A stretch of 52,874 bases of DNA from Candidatus Aminicenantota bacterium (GTDB taxonomy: Bacteria; Acidobacteriota; Aminicenantia; Aminicenantales; UBA8522): assembly GCA_017886205.1 (NCBI GenBank), contig JAFNEO010000040.1, forward strand, positions 1 through 52,874. The letters run 5' to 3'. The stretch's first letter is position 1; each line of letters starts with the position of its first letter. Made by a program: the position numbers and the translations under genes. This document shows positions 28,089-36,165 of this stretch, piece after piece. The notes under the pieces were generated by a model. That model ran no database searches. It was given only the letters and a program-made list of their open reading frames with translations, and was not told the origin of the DNA.

Positions 28089-28313
28089 GCTCGGGTGAGC
28101 TCGGGAGAGTCCCTCCGAAAGACGCGGCTTTTTCCCAGCGTGAAAAATCCGCTCCCTGTCCTCGCTGCGCTCTCCTCTCGGCTGGCCGAGAGGAACCATG
28201 CCCGCTCCGCTGCGGAGGGCTTTCTGAGGGACTCCCCCTCGCTCTGCTAATAATTAAAAAAGGGAGATCCGTGCCCGCTCCGACCTTTTTCCGAAACGTC
28301 TACCATTTTTTGG

Positions 28314-28337
28314 CCCCTCATAATTCAATAGGAGGGG
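28314..28337. repeat. Hairpin repeat copy A
   Basis: CCCCTCATA and TAGGAGGGG pair at 8 of 9 positions around a 6-base loop. The 37 bases from 28315 match copy B, 129 bases downstream, at 31 positions. Confidence 0.5.
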
Positions 28338-28443
28338 TAGGGGTGGTTAATGCCATTAAATCAGAGTCTTGGGGGCGTTTCGGATCGGGTTCCTCACCTG
28401 AATCCTTCGCCGACCATGGTCAAACCGCCCACCTTATTCAGGT

Positions 28444-28465
28444 CCCTCTTAATTCCATAAGAGGG
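28444..28465. repeat. Hairpin repeat copy B
   Basis: CCCTCTTA and TAAGAGGG form a perfect 8-bp stem with a 6-base loop. It is the sister of copy A, with the stem kept although individual bases differ. Confidence 0.5.
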
Positions 28466-28574
28466 GTTGGGGAGATTAATACAATACAAATGAGGTCCTA
28501 AAAGGCGGTTTGGCCCCTAGGTATGGACCCGCTCCGCTGCGGAAGGCTTTCGTAGGGACTCTCCCTCGTCTTTT

Positions 28575-28603
28575 TTGCCAAAGAAGCGGAAAAATGGTAT
28601 CTT
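28575..28603 (+). promoter_or_regulatory. Sigma-70 promoter for the beta-lactamase-fold gene
   Basis: TTGCCA (28575-28580), 17 bp, then extended -10 TGG-TATCTT (28598-28603), just beyond the repeat element. The ATG at 28616 follows 12 bases later. Confidence 0.5.
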
Positions 28604-28615
28604 TTCGGAGATAAA

Positions 28616-29863
28616 ATGAGGTCGGAGATGAGATCTTCTGTAAAAAAATTTGGCGTCCCGATACTGATCGCCTTACTGCTTTCCGCCTGCAGGCTGGAAT
28701 CGTCCGGAACTGTCCGGCCCGAGGAGGCGGGAATGTCGGGGAAGCAGTTGCGCCTCCTCGACGGCGTCCTTGAAAACGCCATCTCCCGCAAGGATTTTCC
28801 GGGAGCCGTCATCCTTATCGGAAGGAGAGGGAAGGTCGTCTTCCGAAAGGCGTACGGACAATGCCAGTGGGTCCCGAAACGAAAGCCGATGGACGAGGCG
28901 ATGATCTTTGACCTGGCCTCCATCACCAAGCCCGTGGCCACGGCCACATCCTTGATGATCCTCGTCGAGGAGGGAAAAGTCAGCCTCGATGAAAAGGTCA
29001 AGGAATATGTGCCGGAATTTGTCCCCTATATCGACCCATCCGGCAAGCCGGGAGAGGATGCCCGAATCTGGCATCTACTGACCCACACCTCGGGCCTGCC
29101 GCCCTACACCGAGTTCTTAGGCCATGAGGGAGTTGAAAAACAGTTCGGCCAGCATCTGGCGACAGAACAACTGGCCGCTTATATCGCCCAGCTCCCCAAG
29201 ACGGACCCGCCCGGCACAGCTCTTCACTATAGCTGTCTGGGGTATATCACCCTGGCCCATATCATCAAAAAGGTCAGCGGCCAGGACATCGCTCAGTTCA
29301 GCCAGGAGCGGATCTTCAGCCCGCTCAAAATGAAACACACCTTTTATCGTCCGCCCGAAAAGGTGCGCAGTCTCTGCGTGCCCACAGAGATCGTCGGGGG
29401 GAAGCTTCTCAGCGGGGTCGTCCATGATCCGTTGGCTCGGCTTCAGGGAGGCATCTCGGGAAACGCCGGGCTTTTCTCGACGGCCGACGACCTGGCCGTA
29501 TTTGCCGAGATGATGCTCCACGACGGCAGCTACAAAGGAGCACGCATCCTGAGCCCGTTGACCGTGGCGAGGATGACCACGGTCTGGCCCAAAGCCGTCT
29601 TTGCCGGCCGCGGGCTCGGCTGGGACCTGGATTCCTCTCAAAGCACCAATGGGGGCGACCTTTTTGGACCCAACTCTTATGGACACACGGGATACACAGG
29701 CACGTCGATCTGGATCGACCCCGACACCGAGACGTACGTCATCTTCCTGACCAACCGCGTCCATCCCGACGACAAGGGAGCGATTATCGCCCTGAGAAGC
29801 CGGGTGGCCAACGTCGTGGCGGCCGCCATCCAGGACCCCCAGGCTCCTAAGACGCTGCGATGA
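28616..29863 (+). CDS. Serine hydrolase of the beta-lactamase/esterase fold, lipoprotein
   Basis: 415 residues. Lipobox LSAC (Cys25). Class C beta-lactamase/EstB-type fold with the catalytic pair Ser102-x-x-Lys105 in ASITKP, and a GHTGYTG segment in the KTG position. The YxN motif reads YSC (Tyr205 to Cys207), so the usual Asn is replaced; many esterase-like members vary there. Likely a D-Ala-D-Ala peptidase-like enzyme or esterase acting outside the cytoplasm rather than an antibiotic-resistance enzyme. It stands alone between the repeat element and the GH127 gene. Confidence 0.87.
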   Translation: MRSEMRSSVKKFGVPILIALLLSACRLESSGTVRPEEAGMSGKQLRLLDGVLENAISRKDFPGAVILIGRRGKVVFRKAYGQCQWVPKRKPMDEAMIFDLASITKPVATATSLMILVEEGKVSLDEKVKEYVPEFVPYIDPSGKPGEDARIWHLLTHTSGLPPYTEFLGHEGVEKQFGQHLATEQLAAYIAQLPKTDPPGTALHYSCLGYITLAHIIKKVSGQDIAQFSQERIFSPLKMKHTFYRPPEKVRSLCVPTEIVGGKLLSGVVHDPLARLQGGISGNAGLFSTADDLAVFAEMMLHDGSYKGARILSPLTVARMTTVWPKAVFAGRGLGWDLDSSQSTNGGDLFGPNSYGHTGYTGTSIWIDPDTETYVIFLTNRVHPDDKGAIIALRSRVANVVAAAIQDPQAPKTLR

Positions 29864-29913
29864 GCCTTGCCTGGACGGGAAATCCGGTGCATTATTTTCA
29901 GTTTTGAATAGCG

Positions 29914-29919
29914 TATAAT
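29914..29919 (+). promoter_or_regulatory. -10 box close to the GH127 start codon
   Basis: A perfect TATAAT ends 8 bases before the GTG at 29928, with no Shine-Dalgarno between. The mRNA would be leaderless or nearly so. No convincing -35 box is present. Confidence 0.5.
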
Positions 29920-29927
29920 AAGGCCTC

Positions 29928-31949
29928 GTGCGAAACTTATCGATTCTCCTCTTTTTTATGCTCTTGAGCGCTGCTTTCGGCCAGGCTGGAGAAAAGACCA
30001 TGACCGCTGAAATCGCACTCGTCAAAGCTCCTCCGGCTGCGAACTCGAACAGTTATTATATTTCCAACCGACCGCCGCTTGTTCGCAGCCCTCTAGTCAA
30101 GCTTCCGATCGGGAGTATCCGGCCCAAAGGCTGGCTCCTCAGCCAGCTCCAGCTCATGCGGAACGGGTTCACCGGACGGCTCCCTGAACTCAGCCGGTTT
30201 TTGGGAGAAGACAGCGGCTGGATCACCCTCAAAGGACCGGGATGGGAGGAGATGCCCTACTGGCTCAAAGGATACGCCGACCTGGGCACCATTCTCAAGG
30301 ATCAGGAAATCATCACTACTGCCAAAAAATGGCTCGACTTGGCCTTCCGCAGCCAGCAGGAGGACGGCTTCTTCGGACCGCCCGACAATCGAAAGAATAA
30401 AGACCTCTGGCCCAACATGCTCGTCTTGTCCTGCTTCCAGAGCCTTTACGAAGCGACCGGCGACGAGCGGGTGATCCCATTCCTGACCAAGTACTTTCAT
30501 TTCGAGCACAACCTCCCGGCCGAGGACCTCCTGCCGGAGAGCTGGCAGAAGCTCCGGGGCGGAGAGAACCTCGACAGCGTCTATTGGCTCTACAACCGGA
30601 CAGGTGAGCCCTTTCTCCTCGAATTGGCCTGCCGGCTTTACGAAAGGACGGCCGACTGGGAGACCGACATCATCAACCCGGAGAGGGACAAGAACTGGGA
30701 GGTCAGCCGTTTTTATCACGGCGTGAACATCACCATGGGCATCCGCTACCCGGCCGTATATTATCAGCAAACCCGTGACCGCAAGCATCTCGAGCTCGTC
30801 GAGAAAAACTACAATCTGGTGATGGGTCTGTACGGCCAGCAGCCCGGCGGAATGTTCGGCGCCGACGAGAACATCCGGCCCGGGTACGGCGACCCGCGCC
30901 AGGGAGCCGAAACCTGCTCGATGGTCGAGTTCATGAACAGCCACGAGGCGCTCCTCAAGATCACCGGCGAAACACGTTATGCTGACCGCTGTGAGGAGAT
31001 CGCCTTCAACTCCCTTCCGGCGGCGATGACTCCGGACCTCCGGGCGCTTCACTACCTCACCGCGCCCAACCTCATCTCCTGTGACAGTTCCGGGGAGCAC
31101 GACTTCCAGAACGACGGGACTCTAGTGTCTTATGATCCCTGGTCCTACCGCTGCTGCCAGCACAATGTCGCCTTCGGCTGGCCCTACTTCGCCGAGCACC
31201 TCTGGCTGGCCACGGCCGACAACGGCCTGGCGGCAGCGTTGTACGCACCCTCCGAGGTCACGGCCAAAGTAGGGGGCGGCACAGAGGTCCGTATATCCGA
31301 GAAGACCGACTATCCGTTCGGAGATTTTATCGATTTCACGATCTGGACCTCTGCCACCGTTCGTTTTCCCTTCTACCTCAGGGTCCCGGATTGGGCCGGC
31401 GAAGCCGCGGTATCCATCGACGGAAAAAAACGGCGGGATAAACTCCAACCCGGCGCCTATGCCGTCATCAGCCGGGACTGGCGTAACGGAGACCGGGTCC
31501 GGCTGGACTTCTTCCCGAAGATCACGGTAAAGACCTGGGAGAAGATGGGAAATTCCGTCTCGGTCCGGCGCGGACCCCTTTGGTTTTCGTTAAAAATCGG
31601 GGAGGAATGGAAACGCTATGGGGGGACGGACGTTTGGCCGGCCTATGAGATCCTGCCCACGACCCCCTGGAACTACGGCCTGGTCCTCGACCCCAATAAT
31701 CCAGAGGCGACAATCATTCTAGCCGGCCAGAAGCCGCCGGCCGAGCAGCCTTTCACCCCTGAAGCGGCTCCCGTTATCCTTAAGGCCCGGGCTAAGCGGT
31801 TGCCCGGCTGGAAGGCCGAAGGAAGGATGGTCGGCAAAATCCCGCCGGGTCCGGTAGTTTCCTCTGAGCCGGAGACGGAAGTCATGCTCATTCCGATGGG
31901 CTGCGCCCGGCTGCGGATCGCCTCGTTTCCCCTTATCGCTCGCAAATAG
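29928..31949 (+). CDS. GH127-like glycosidase (beta-L-arabinofuranosidase family, DUF1680)
   Basis: 673 residues from a GTG start. Signal peptide at 1-20. An (alpha/alpha)6 barrel follows (PYWLKGYADLG, QEDGFFGPP), with GAETCSMVEF at 327-335 and RCCQHN at 408-413. Glu328, Cys330, Cys409 and Cys410 correspond to the Glu-x-Cys and Cys-Cys zinc-thiolate site of the bifidobacterial GH127 enzyme, where a cysteine acts as nucleophile. It probably releases L-arabinofuranose or a related sugar from polysaccharide or glycoprotein. It heads a group with a sulfurtransferase and an alpha-mannosidase. Confidence 0.88.
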   Translation: MRNLSILLFFMLLSAAFGQAGEKTMTAEIALVKAPPAANSNSYYISNRPPLVRSPLVKLPIGSIRPKGWLLSQLQLMRNGFTGRLPELSRFLGEDSGWITLKGPGWEEMPYWLKGYADLGTILKDQEIITTAKKWLDLAFRSQQEDGFFGPPDNRKNKDLWPNMLVLSCFQSLYEATGDERVIPFLTKYFHFEHNLPAEDLLPESWQKLRGGENLDSVYWLYNRTGEPFLLELACRLYERTADWETDIINPERDKNWEVSRFYHGVNITMGIRYPAVYYQQTRDRKHLELVEKNYNLVMGLYGQQPGGMFGADENIRPGYGDPRQGAETCSMVEFMNSHEALLKITGETRYADRCEEIAFNSLPAAMTPDLRALHYLTAPNLISCDSSGEHDFQNDGTLVSYDPWSYRCCQHNVAFGWPYFAEHLWLATADNGLAAALYAPSEVTAKVGGGTEVRISEKTDYPFGDFIDFTIWTSATVRFPFYLRVPDWAGEAAVSIDGKKRRDKLQPGAYAVISRDWRNGDRVRLDFFPKITVKTWEKMGNSVSVRRGPLWFSLKIGEEWKRYGGTDVWPAYEILPTTPWNYGLVLDPNNPEATIILAGQKPPAEQPFTPEAAPVILKARAKRLPGWKAEGRMVGKIPPGPVVSSEPETEVMLIPMGCARLRIASFPLIARK

Positions 31950-31981
31950 AAGGAGCGCGGCTAAGGCCGCCCCAGGAGGAT

Positions 31982-32896
31982 ATGAAGATGCCTTCCAGAC
32001 CGATCAAGAAAGCGATTCTTTTATCGGCCGTCGTCTTGTGTCTCTCCCTTGGTCCAACCTTCGGCGGGCAGACGCAGGGCCAGACGGAGAAGCTGGTCAG
32101 CGGCGAGTGGCTGGCCGCCAACCTTGCCAATGAAAACGTCCGCATCATCGATACCCGGATGGATATCCGGGACTATTGGCAGGCGCATATACCGGGTGCC
32201 CTCTATATAGATACCGACCTGCTCCGCTGGCCGGACCATGGAGTGCCCGGGAAGCTCATGAGTGTCGAGGCCCTCGCCCTCTTATTAGGCCAGATGGGAA
32301 TCGGAGAGAACACCATGGTCGTCGCCTATTACGACAAGAACGGCTACCCGCCTTTCTATCTGCTCTGGGCGCTCGAGTTCACCGGCCATAAAAATTTTGC
32401 CCTGCTTGAGGACGGGATCGAGCGCTGGAGGACGGAGGGCCGGCCTCTGACCCAAGACTATCCGAAGGTCAAGCCGATTTCCTTTCGCCTCTCCGACAAG
32501 CCGCACAGCGAAATCCGGGCGACGCTGGAAGATGTCCTCAAAGAGACCAAAGCGGGAACCGTCCTTCTGGACGTGCGGCCCGAGGACCTGTATAAGGGGG
32601 AAAAGGGAGCCTGGAAACGCAAGGGCCATATCAAGGGCGCACTCAGCCATCCCTGGGCCATGGACCTCGGCAGCGACGGCGGCTGGAAACCCAAGGAGGA
32701 GCTTCTGGCCGTTTATGCGAATCAAGGTGTAATGCCCGACAGGAAAATCATCGTCTACTGCGGCCAGGGACAGATGGCCGCCTTTGCCTATTTTTCACTC
32801 AAACATCGGCTGGGCTTCCCGAATGTCAAGGTCTATGACGGGGGATTCAGTGAATGGTCGGCCCGCGAAGACCTGCCCGTCGAGGGCATCAAATAA
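31982..32896 (+). CDS. Exported two-domain sulfurtransferase (rhodanese)
   Basis: 304 residues. Signal peptide at 1-29. Two rhodanese domains: the first (about 40-160) has RIIDTR but YDKNGY at the active-site loop, so it is inactive; the second (about 180-302) has VYCGQGQMAA with catalytic Cys260. This is the tandem arrangement of thiosulfate and 3-mercaptopyruvate sulfurtransferases. AGGAGG lies right before the ATG. Its export and its place between two glycosidases hint at use of sulfur released during glycan breakdown, which is only a guess. Confidence 0.9.
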   Translation: MKMPSRPIKKAILLSAVVLCLSLGPTFGGQTQGQTEKLVSGEWLAANLANENVRIIDTRMDIRDYWQAHIPGALYIDTDLLRWPDHGVPGKLMSVEALALLLGQMGIGENTMVVAYYDKNGYPPFYLLWALEFTGHKNFALLEDGIERWRTEGRPLTQDYPKVKPISFRLSDKPHSEIRATLEDVLKETKAGTVLLDVRPEDLYKGEKGAWKRKGHIKGALSHPWAMDLGSDGGWKPKEELLAVYANQGVMPDRKIIVYCGQGQMAAFAYFSLKHRLGFPNVKVYDGGFSEWSAREDLPVEGIK

Positions 32897-32920
32897 GAAC
32901 TCTCGTCTGAGGAGGAGGAA

Positions 32921-35443
32921 ATGAGGGACATCTCCAGGCCTATCCTCTCGGTCGCCTTGGTCCTTTTCTTGACGTCAGCGTCTGGGGCTGAGGTTCAAAA
33001 AGAAAAAGCGCCTGACTCATTCAAACCCCGCGACTTCACGGCCCACCTCATCGGCCACGCCCACATCGACCTGGCTTGGCTATGGCGCTGGGAAGAAACC
33101 GTCCACGACATCGCCACCCACACATTTTTGGGCACTCTGGCTCAAATGGACAAGTTCCCCGGCCTGACCTTTGCCCAGAGTCAGGCTGCCGTCTATGAAG
33201 TCATGGAAAAGGACTATCCGGCGATCTTCCAGAGAATCAAGCAGAAGGTGAAGGAAGGAACATGGATTCCGGTCGGCGGGATGTGGGCAGAGCCCGACCT
33301 GAACATGCCGGACGGCGAGTCGTTCGCTCGGCAGCTCCTCTATGGAAAGAGATATTTCCTCGATAAGTTGGGGGTCGACGTGACCGTGGGCTGGAACCCC
33401 GACGGGTTCGGACACAATTTCCAGCTCCCCCAGATCCTTAACAAGGCCGGGATCAAGTACTACGTCTTCGAACGGTGCGCTCCGGAGAAAATGCCGGCCT
33501 TCTGGTGGGAGGGCCTGGACGGGTCGAGGCTATTGGCCTATGTGCCGCCGGGCTGGTATCTCGCCGACTTGAAGAACGGTGTCAGGGACCTCATATTCGA
33601 AGCATCCAAGAACACTCCGCTCAAGGACTTCATGCTTCTCTACGGAGAAGGGGACCATGGCGGAGGACCGCGGACCACCGACCTCGAAGCCATCAGGAAG
33701 TTCAAGGATGACAAAAACCATCCACGGCTCGAGTTCCTAAGGCCGGAGCAATACTTCCGGATGCTCGAGAAATCCGGGATCGAGCTCCCGGTGGTCAAAC
33801 GGGAGCTGAACTGTACCTTCCCGGCCTGCTATACGACCCAGGCGCAAACAAAAAAATATAACCGCCGGCTGGAGAACCTCCTCCTGACCGCAGAGAAGTT
33901 CTCGGCCGTAGCCGTCACGAGCGGCGCCCGGTCCTATTATCCGGAACGGGATATCGACGAGGCCTGGAAGACCATCCTCCGCAACCAGTTCCACGACATC
34001 CTCGACGGCTCGAGCATCGGCCCGGTCTATGACGAGTCCAGACGATACTACAAAGACGCCGCAGAGAGAGGCCAGAGAGCGCTGGATTTCTCGCTAGAAG
34101 CGCTCTCCAACCAGGTGGATACGCGCGGTGAAGGCATCCCCCTCGTCGTCTACAATCCGCTCTTCTGGGAGAGGACGGAGCCCGTCGAGGCGGAGGTGAA
34201 CTTTTCCCGTCCGGTCAAGGCGATAAGGATCATTGATAGCGCCGGGATAGAAGTCCCTCATCAAGTGTTGGAGGAGAGATCTACGGCCGACAGGACGGAA
34301 CTCCGCCTGCTTTTTATCGCCGAAAAGATGCCATCCTTCGGCTACAGGACATATCGCGTGCTGGGGGCCGAGGCCGGCGCGGAATTTAAAACCGGTCTCT
34401 CTGTGGACATCTCAACACTGGAGAACGAGTTCTTCAGGCTGGCATTGAATCCCCAGACAGGCTGGATCCGCAGCCTCTTCGACAAAAAGACGGGCCGGGA
34501 GGTGCTCGCCGGCGAGGGCAATGTGCTCCAGGCCATCGTCGACGAACCGCCGAACATGTCGGCCTGGGAACTGGGGCTCAAGGATGCTTCCTGGAATATC
34601 GGCGCCGACGGGGCGTCCGTTGAAATCGTGGAGAGAGGACCGGTCAGGGTTGTCTTGAGGGTAAAAAGTGCTTTCCGGAATTCCCTTCTTGTCCAGGACA
34701 TCATGCTCTATCATCAGGTGCCCCGGGTTGATTGCCGCGTTCATCTGGACTGGCAGGAAAGAAACCTGATGATCAAGGCGGCCTTCCCTGCAGCTGTGAA
34801 AAACACCACGGCCGTGTTTGAAATCCCGTATGGCGCTATCCCGCGGCCTGTCGATGGGACCGAGGTCCCCGCCCTCAGGTGGATTGACCTAACGGACGAG
34901 TCAGGAGCCTATGGCCTCAGCCTTCTCAACGACTGCAAATACGGGTTCGACGTCAAGGGAAATATCCTACGGGTCTCCATCGTCCACGGAGCCACCGAGC
35001 CCGACCCAGAGGCCGATCGCGGGGAGCACGAACTGCTCTACTCCCTCTATCCGCACGCCGGCGACTGGAAGGAGGCTGGAAGCTTCCGCAAAGGGTACGA
35101 GCTCAACAGCCCGCTCATCGCCCACGCGGCGATGGCCCATCCCGGAGGGTGGCCGGCAGATCAATCTTTCCTTCGTGTCGAGCCAGGGAACGTCATTCTA
35201 TCCTCCCTCAAAAAGGAATCGGGCTACTTCAACCGGGCCACGATCCTCCGCCTCTACGAAGTCTCCGGGAAAGAAACAGAGGTCAGCATCGAACTTCCCG
35301 GGCCTGTTGAGGCCATGGAGACAGACCTCATCGAACGGCCATTGGCAAAAACCGATACGGATGGTAAAATGCTGAGGTTTATGATCAAGCCTTTCGAGAT
35401 CAAGACATTTCGGGTCATCCCCAGTTCAAGGAGGTCAGGATGA
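32921..35443 (+). CDS. GH38 family alpha-mannosidase, secreted
   Basis: 840 residues. Signal peptide at 1-22. Zinc site GHAHIDLAW (His46, His48, Asp50), then GWNPDGFGHNFQLPQ with the predicted nucleophile Asp161, and a DHGGGPRTTD segment. The C-terminal half holds the GH38 middle and beta-sandwich domains. Retaining alpha-mannosidases of this family trim mannose from glycoproteins or glycans. GAGGAGG precedes the ATG. The stop overlaps the next start by 4 bases, so a protein of unknown function is co-translated with it. Confidence 0.92.
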   Translation: MRDISRPILSVALVLFLTSASGAEVQKEKAPDSFKPRDFTAHLIGHAHIDLAWLWRWEETVHDIATHTFLGTLAQMDKFPGLTFAQSQAAVYEVMEKDYPAIFQRIKQKVKEGTWIPVGGMWAEPDLNMPDGESFARQLLYGKRYFLDKLGVDVTVGWNPDGFGHNFQLPQILNKAGIKYYVFERCAPEKMPAFWWEGLDGSRLLAYVPPGWYLADLKNGVRDLIFEASKNTPLKDFMLLYGEGDHGGGPRTTDLEAIRKFKDDKNHPRLEFLRPEQYFRMLEKSGIELPVVKRELNCTFPACYTTQAQTKKYNRRLENLLLTAEKFSAVAVTSGARSYYPERDIDEAWKTILRNQFHDILDGSSIGPVYDESRRYYKDAAERGQRALDFSLEALSNQVDTRGEGIPLVVYNPLFWERTEPVEAEVNFSRPVKAIRIIDSAGIEVPHQVLEERSTADRTELRLLFIAEKMPSFGYRTYRVLGAEAGAEFKTGLSVDISTLENEFFRLALNPQTGWIRSLFDKKTGREVLAGEGNVLQAIVDEPPNMSAWELGLKDASWNIGADGASVEIVERGPVRVVLRVKSAFRNSLLVQDIMLYHQVPRVDCRVHLDWQERNLMIKAAFPAAVKNTTAVFEIPYGAIPRPVDGTEVPALRWIDLTDESGAYGLSLLNDCKYGFDVKGNILRVSIVHGATEPDPEADRGEHELLYSLYPHAGDWKEAGSFRKGYELNSPLIAHAAMAHPGGWPADQSFLRVEPGNVILSSLKKESGYFNRATILRLYEVSGKETEVSIELPGPVEAMETDLIERPLAKTDTDGKMLRFMIKPFEIKTFRVIPSSRRSG

Positions 35444-36162
35444 AAAAGATCACTTTTTGGGGGTTCTTGGTTGGGCTCCTGATTGCGGCCGCCGTTTCGG
35501 CCTCACCCCGGGAGTCCCAAGCCCAAGAGACCGAGAGCACGGTCCCCGAGCTCAGCGCTTTCCATGAGATCATCTATCCAATCTGGCACACCGCCTATCC
35601 GGATAAGGACTATGCGGCCCTGCGGAGTCATGCTCCCGAGGTAAAGAGGTTGGCCGAGAGCATTTACTCGGCCCGGCTTCCCGCCATTCTTCATGAGAAA
35701 CAGGATAAGTGGGACCAAGCTCTGGCCGAGCTCAGGAAATCGGTCGACTCCTATTTGGCTGCAGCCGCCGGCACGGACGATGCCGCTCTCCTCGACGCCG
35801 CTGAGGTTCTCCATGCCCGCTACGAGATGATAGTCAGGACCATCCGGCCGATCCTCCGGGAGATCGACGACTTCCACAAGACGCTCTACCTAGTCTATCA
35901 CAAATATCTGCCCGACAAGGACTATGCCAAGATCGCAGAGGCCAGCGGGGACATGCTGAGCAAAGCCGAAGCCATCACCAAGGCCACGCTTCCCAAGCGT
36001 CTGGAATCCAAAGCCGGGGCTTTTAGCACGGCCGCGCAGGAACTCCATGAGGCGACCAAAGCTCTGGCCGAGACAGCGAAGTCAGGCCAGGGAGAGGCGA
36101 TTGCTGCGGCTGTGGAGGTTGTCCACACCAAGTACCAGGGACTGGAAAAAACCTTCGACTGA
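35440..36162 (+). CDS. Exported protein made of two histidine-containing repeats
   Basis: 240 residues, family not recognised. Signal peptide at 1-29. Residues 37-134 and 141-238 align without gaps at an offset of 104. The histidines recur with identical spacing: His42, His50 and His125 match His146, His154 and His229, with shared PDKDY and LP landmarks. The composition is strongly helical. This suggests two four-helix-like bundles, each holding a metal or heme through conserved histidines; the ligand is unknown. It is translationally coupled to the alpha-mannosidase gene and ends 3 bases from the convergent M48 gene. Confidence 0.75.
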   Translation: MKKITFWGFLVGLLIAAAVSASPRESQAQETESTVPELSAFHEIIYPIWHTAYPDKDYAALRSHAPEVKRLAESIYSARLPAILHEKQDKWDQALAELRKSVDSYLAAAAGTDDAALLDAAEVLHARYEMIVRTIRPILREIDDFHKTLYLVYHKYLPDKDYAKIAEASGDMLSKAEAITKATLPKRLESKAGAFSTAAQELHEATKALAETAKSGQGEAIAAAVEVVHTKYQGLEKTFD

Positions 36163-36165
36163 GCT

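Larger units (their letters stand above)
28103..28568. repeat. Non-coding element bounded by inverted repeats
   Basis: GGGAGAGTCCCTCCGAAAG (28103-28121) recurs inverted at 28547-28565 with 18 of 19 bases equal, and a weaker inverted copy (17 of 19) lies at 28220-28238. A direct repeat of 41 bp (28201-28241 and 28528-28568) starts CCCGCTCCGCTGCGG and differs at only a few positions. A 22-bp palindrome at 28173-28194 would form a hairpin. No transposase is present. It could be a MITE-like or structured repeat element placed between the exporter operon and the next gene. Confidence 0.55.

Noticed and set aside
28314..28465. CRISPR array
   Set aside because: Only two imperfect copies with a long spacer of about 100 bases, and no cas genes.
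28271..28501. 76-codon frame in the repeat element as a definite gene
   Set aside because: The frame is explained by two DNA repeats spaced by a multiple of three, and no family is recognised; kept only as a low-key observation.
28616..29863. Antibiotic-resistance beta-lactamase
   Set aside because: The YSC motif and lipoprotein signal fit the esterase/peptidase-like branch; resistance cannot be claimed.
30093..31100. Long minus-strand frame opposite the GH127 gene
   Set aside because: Shadow of the real gene; no start site and no domain.
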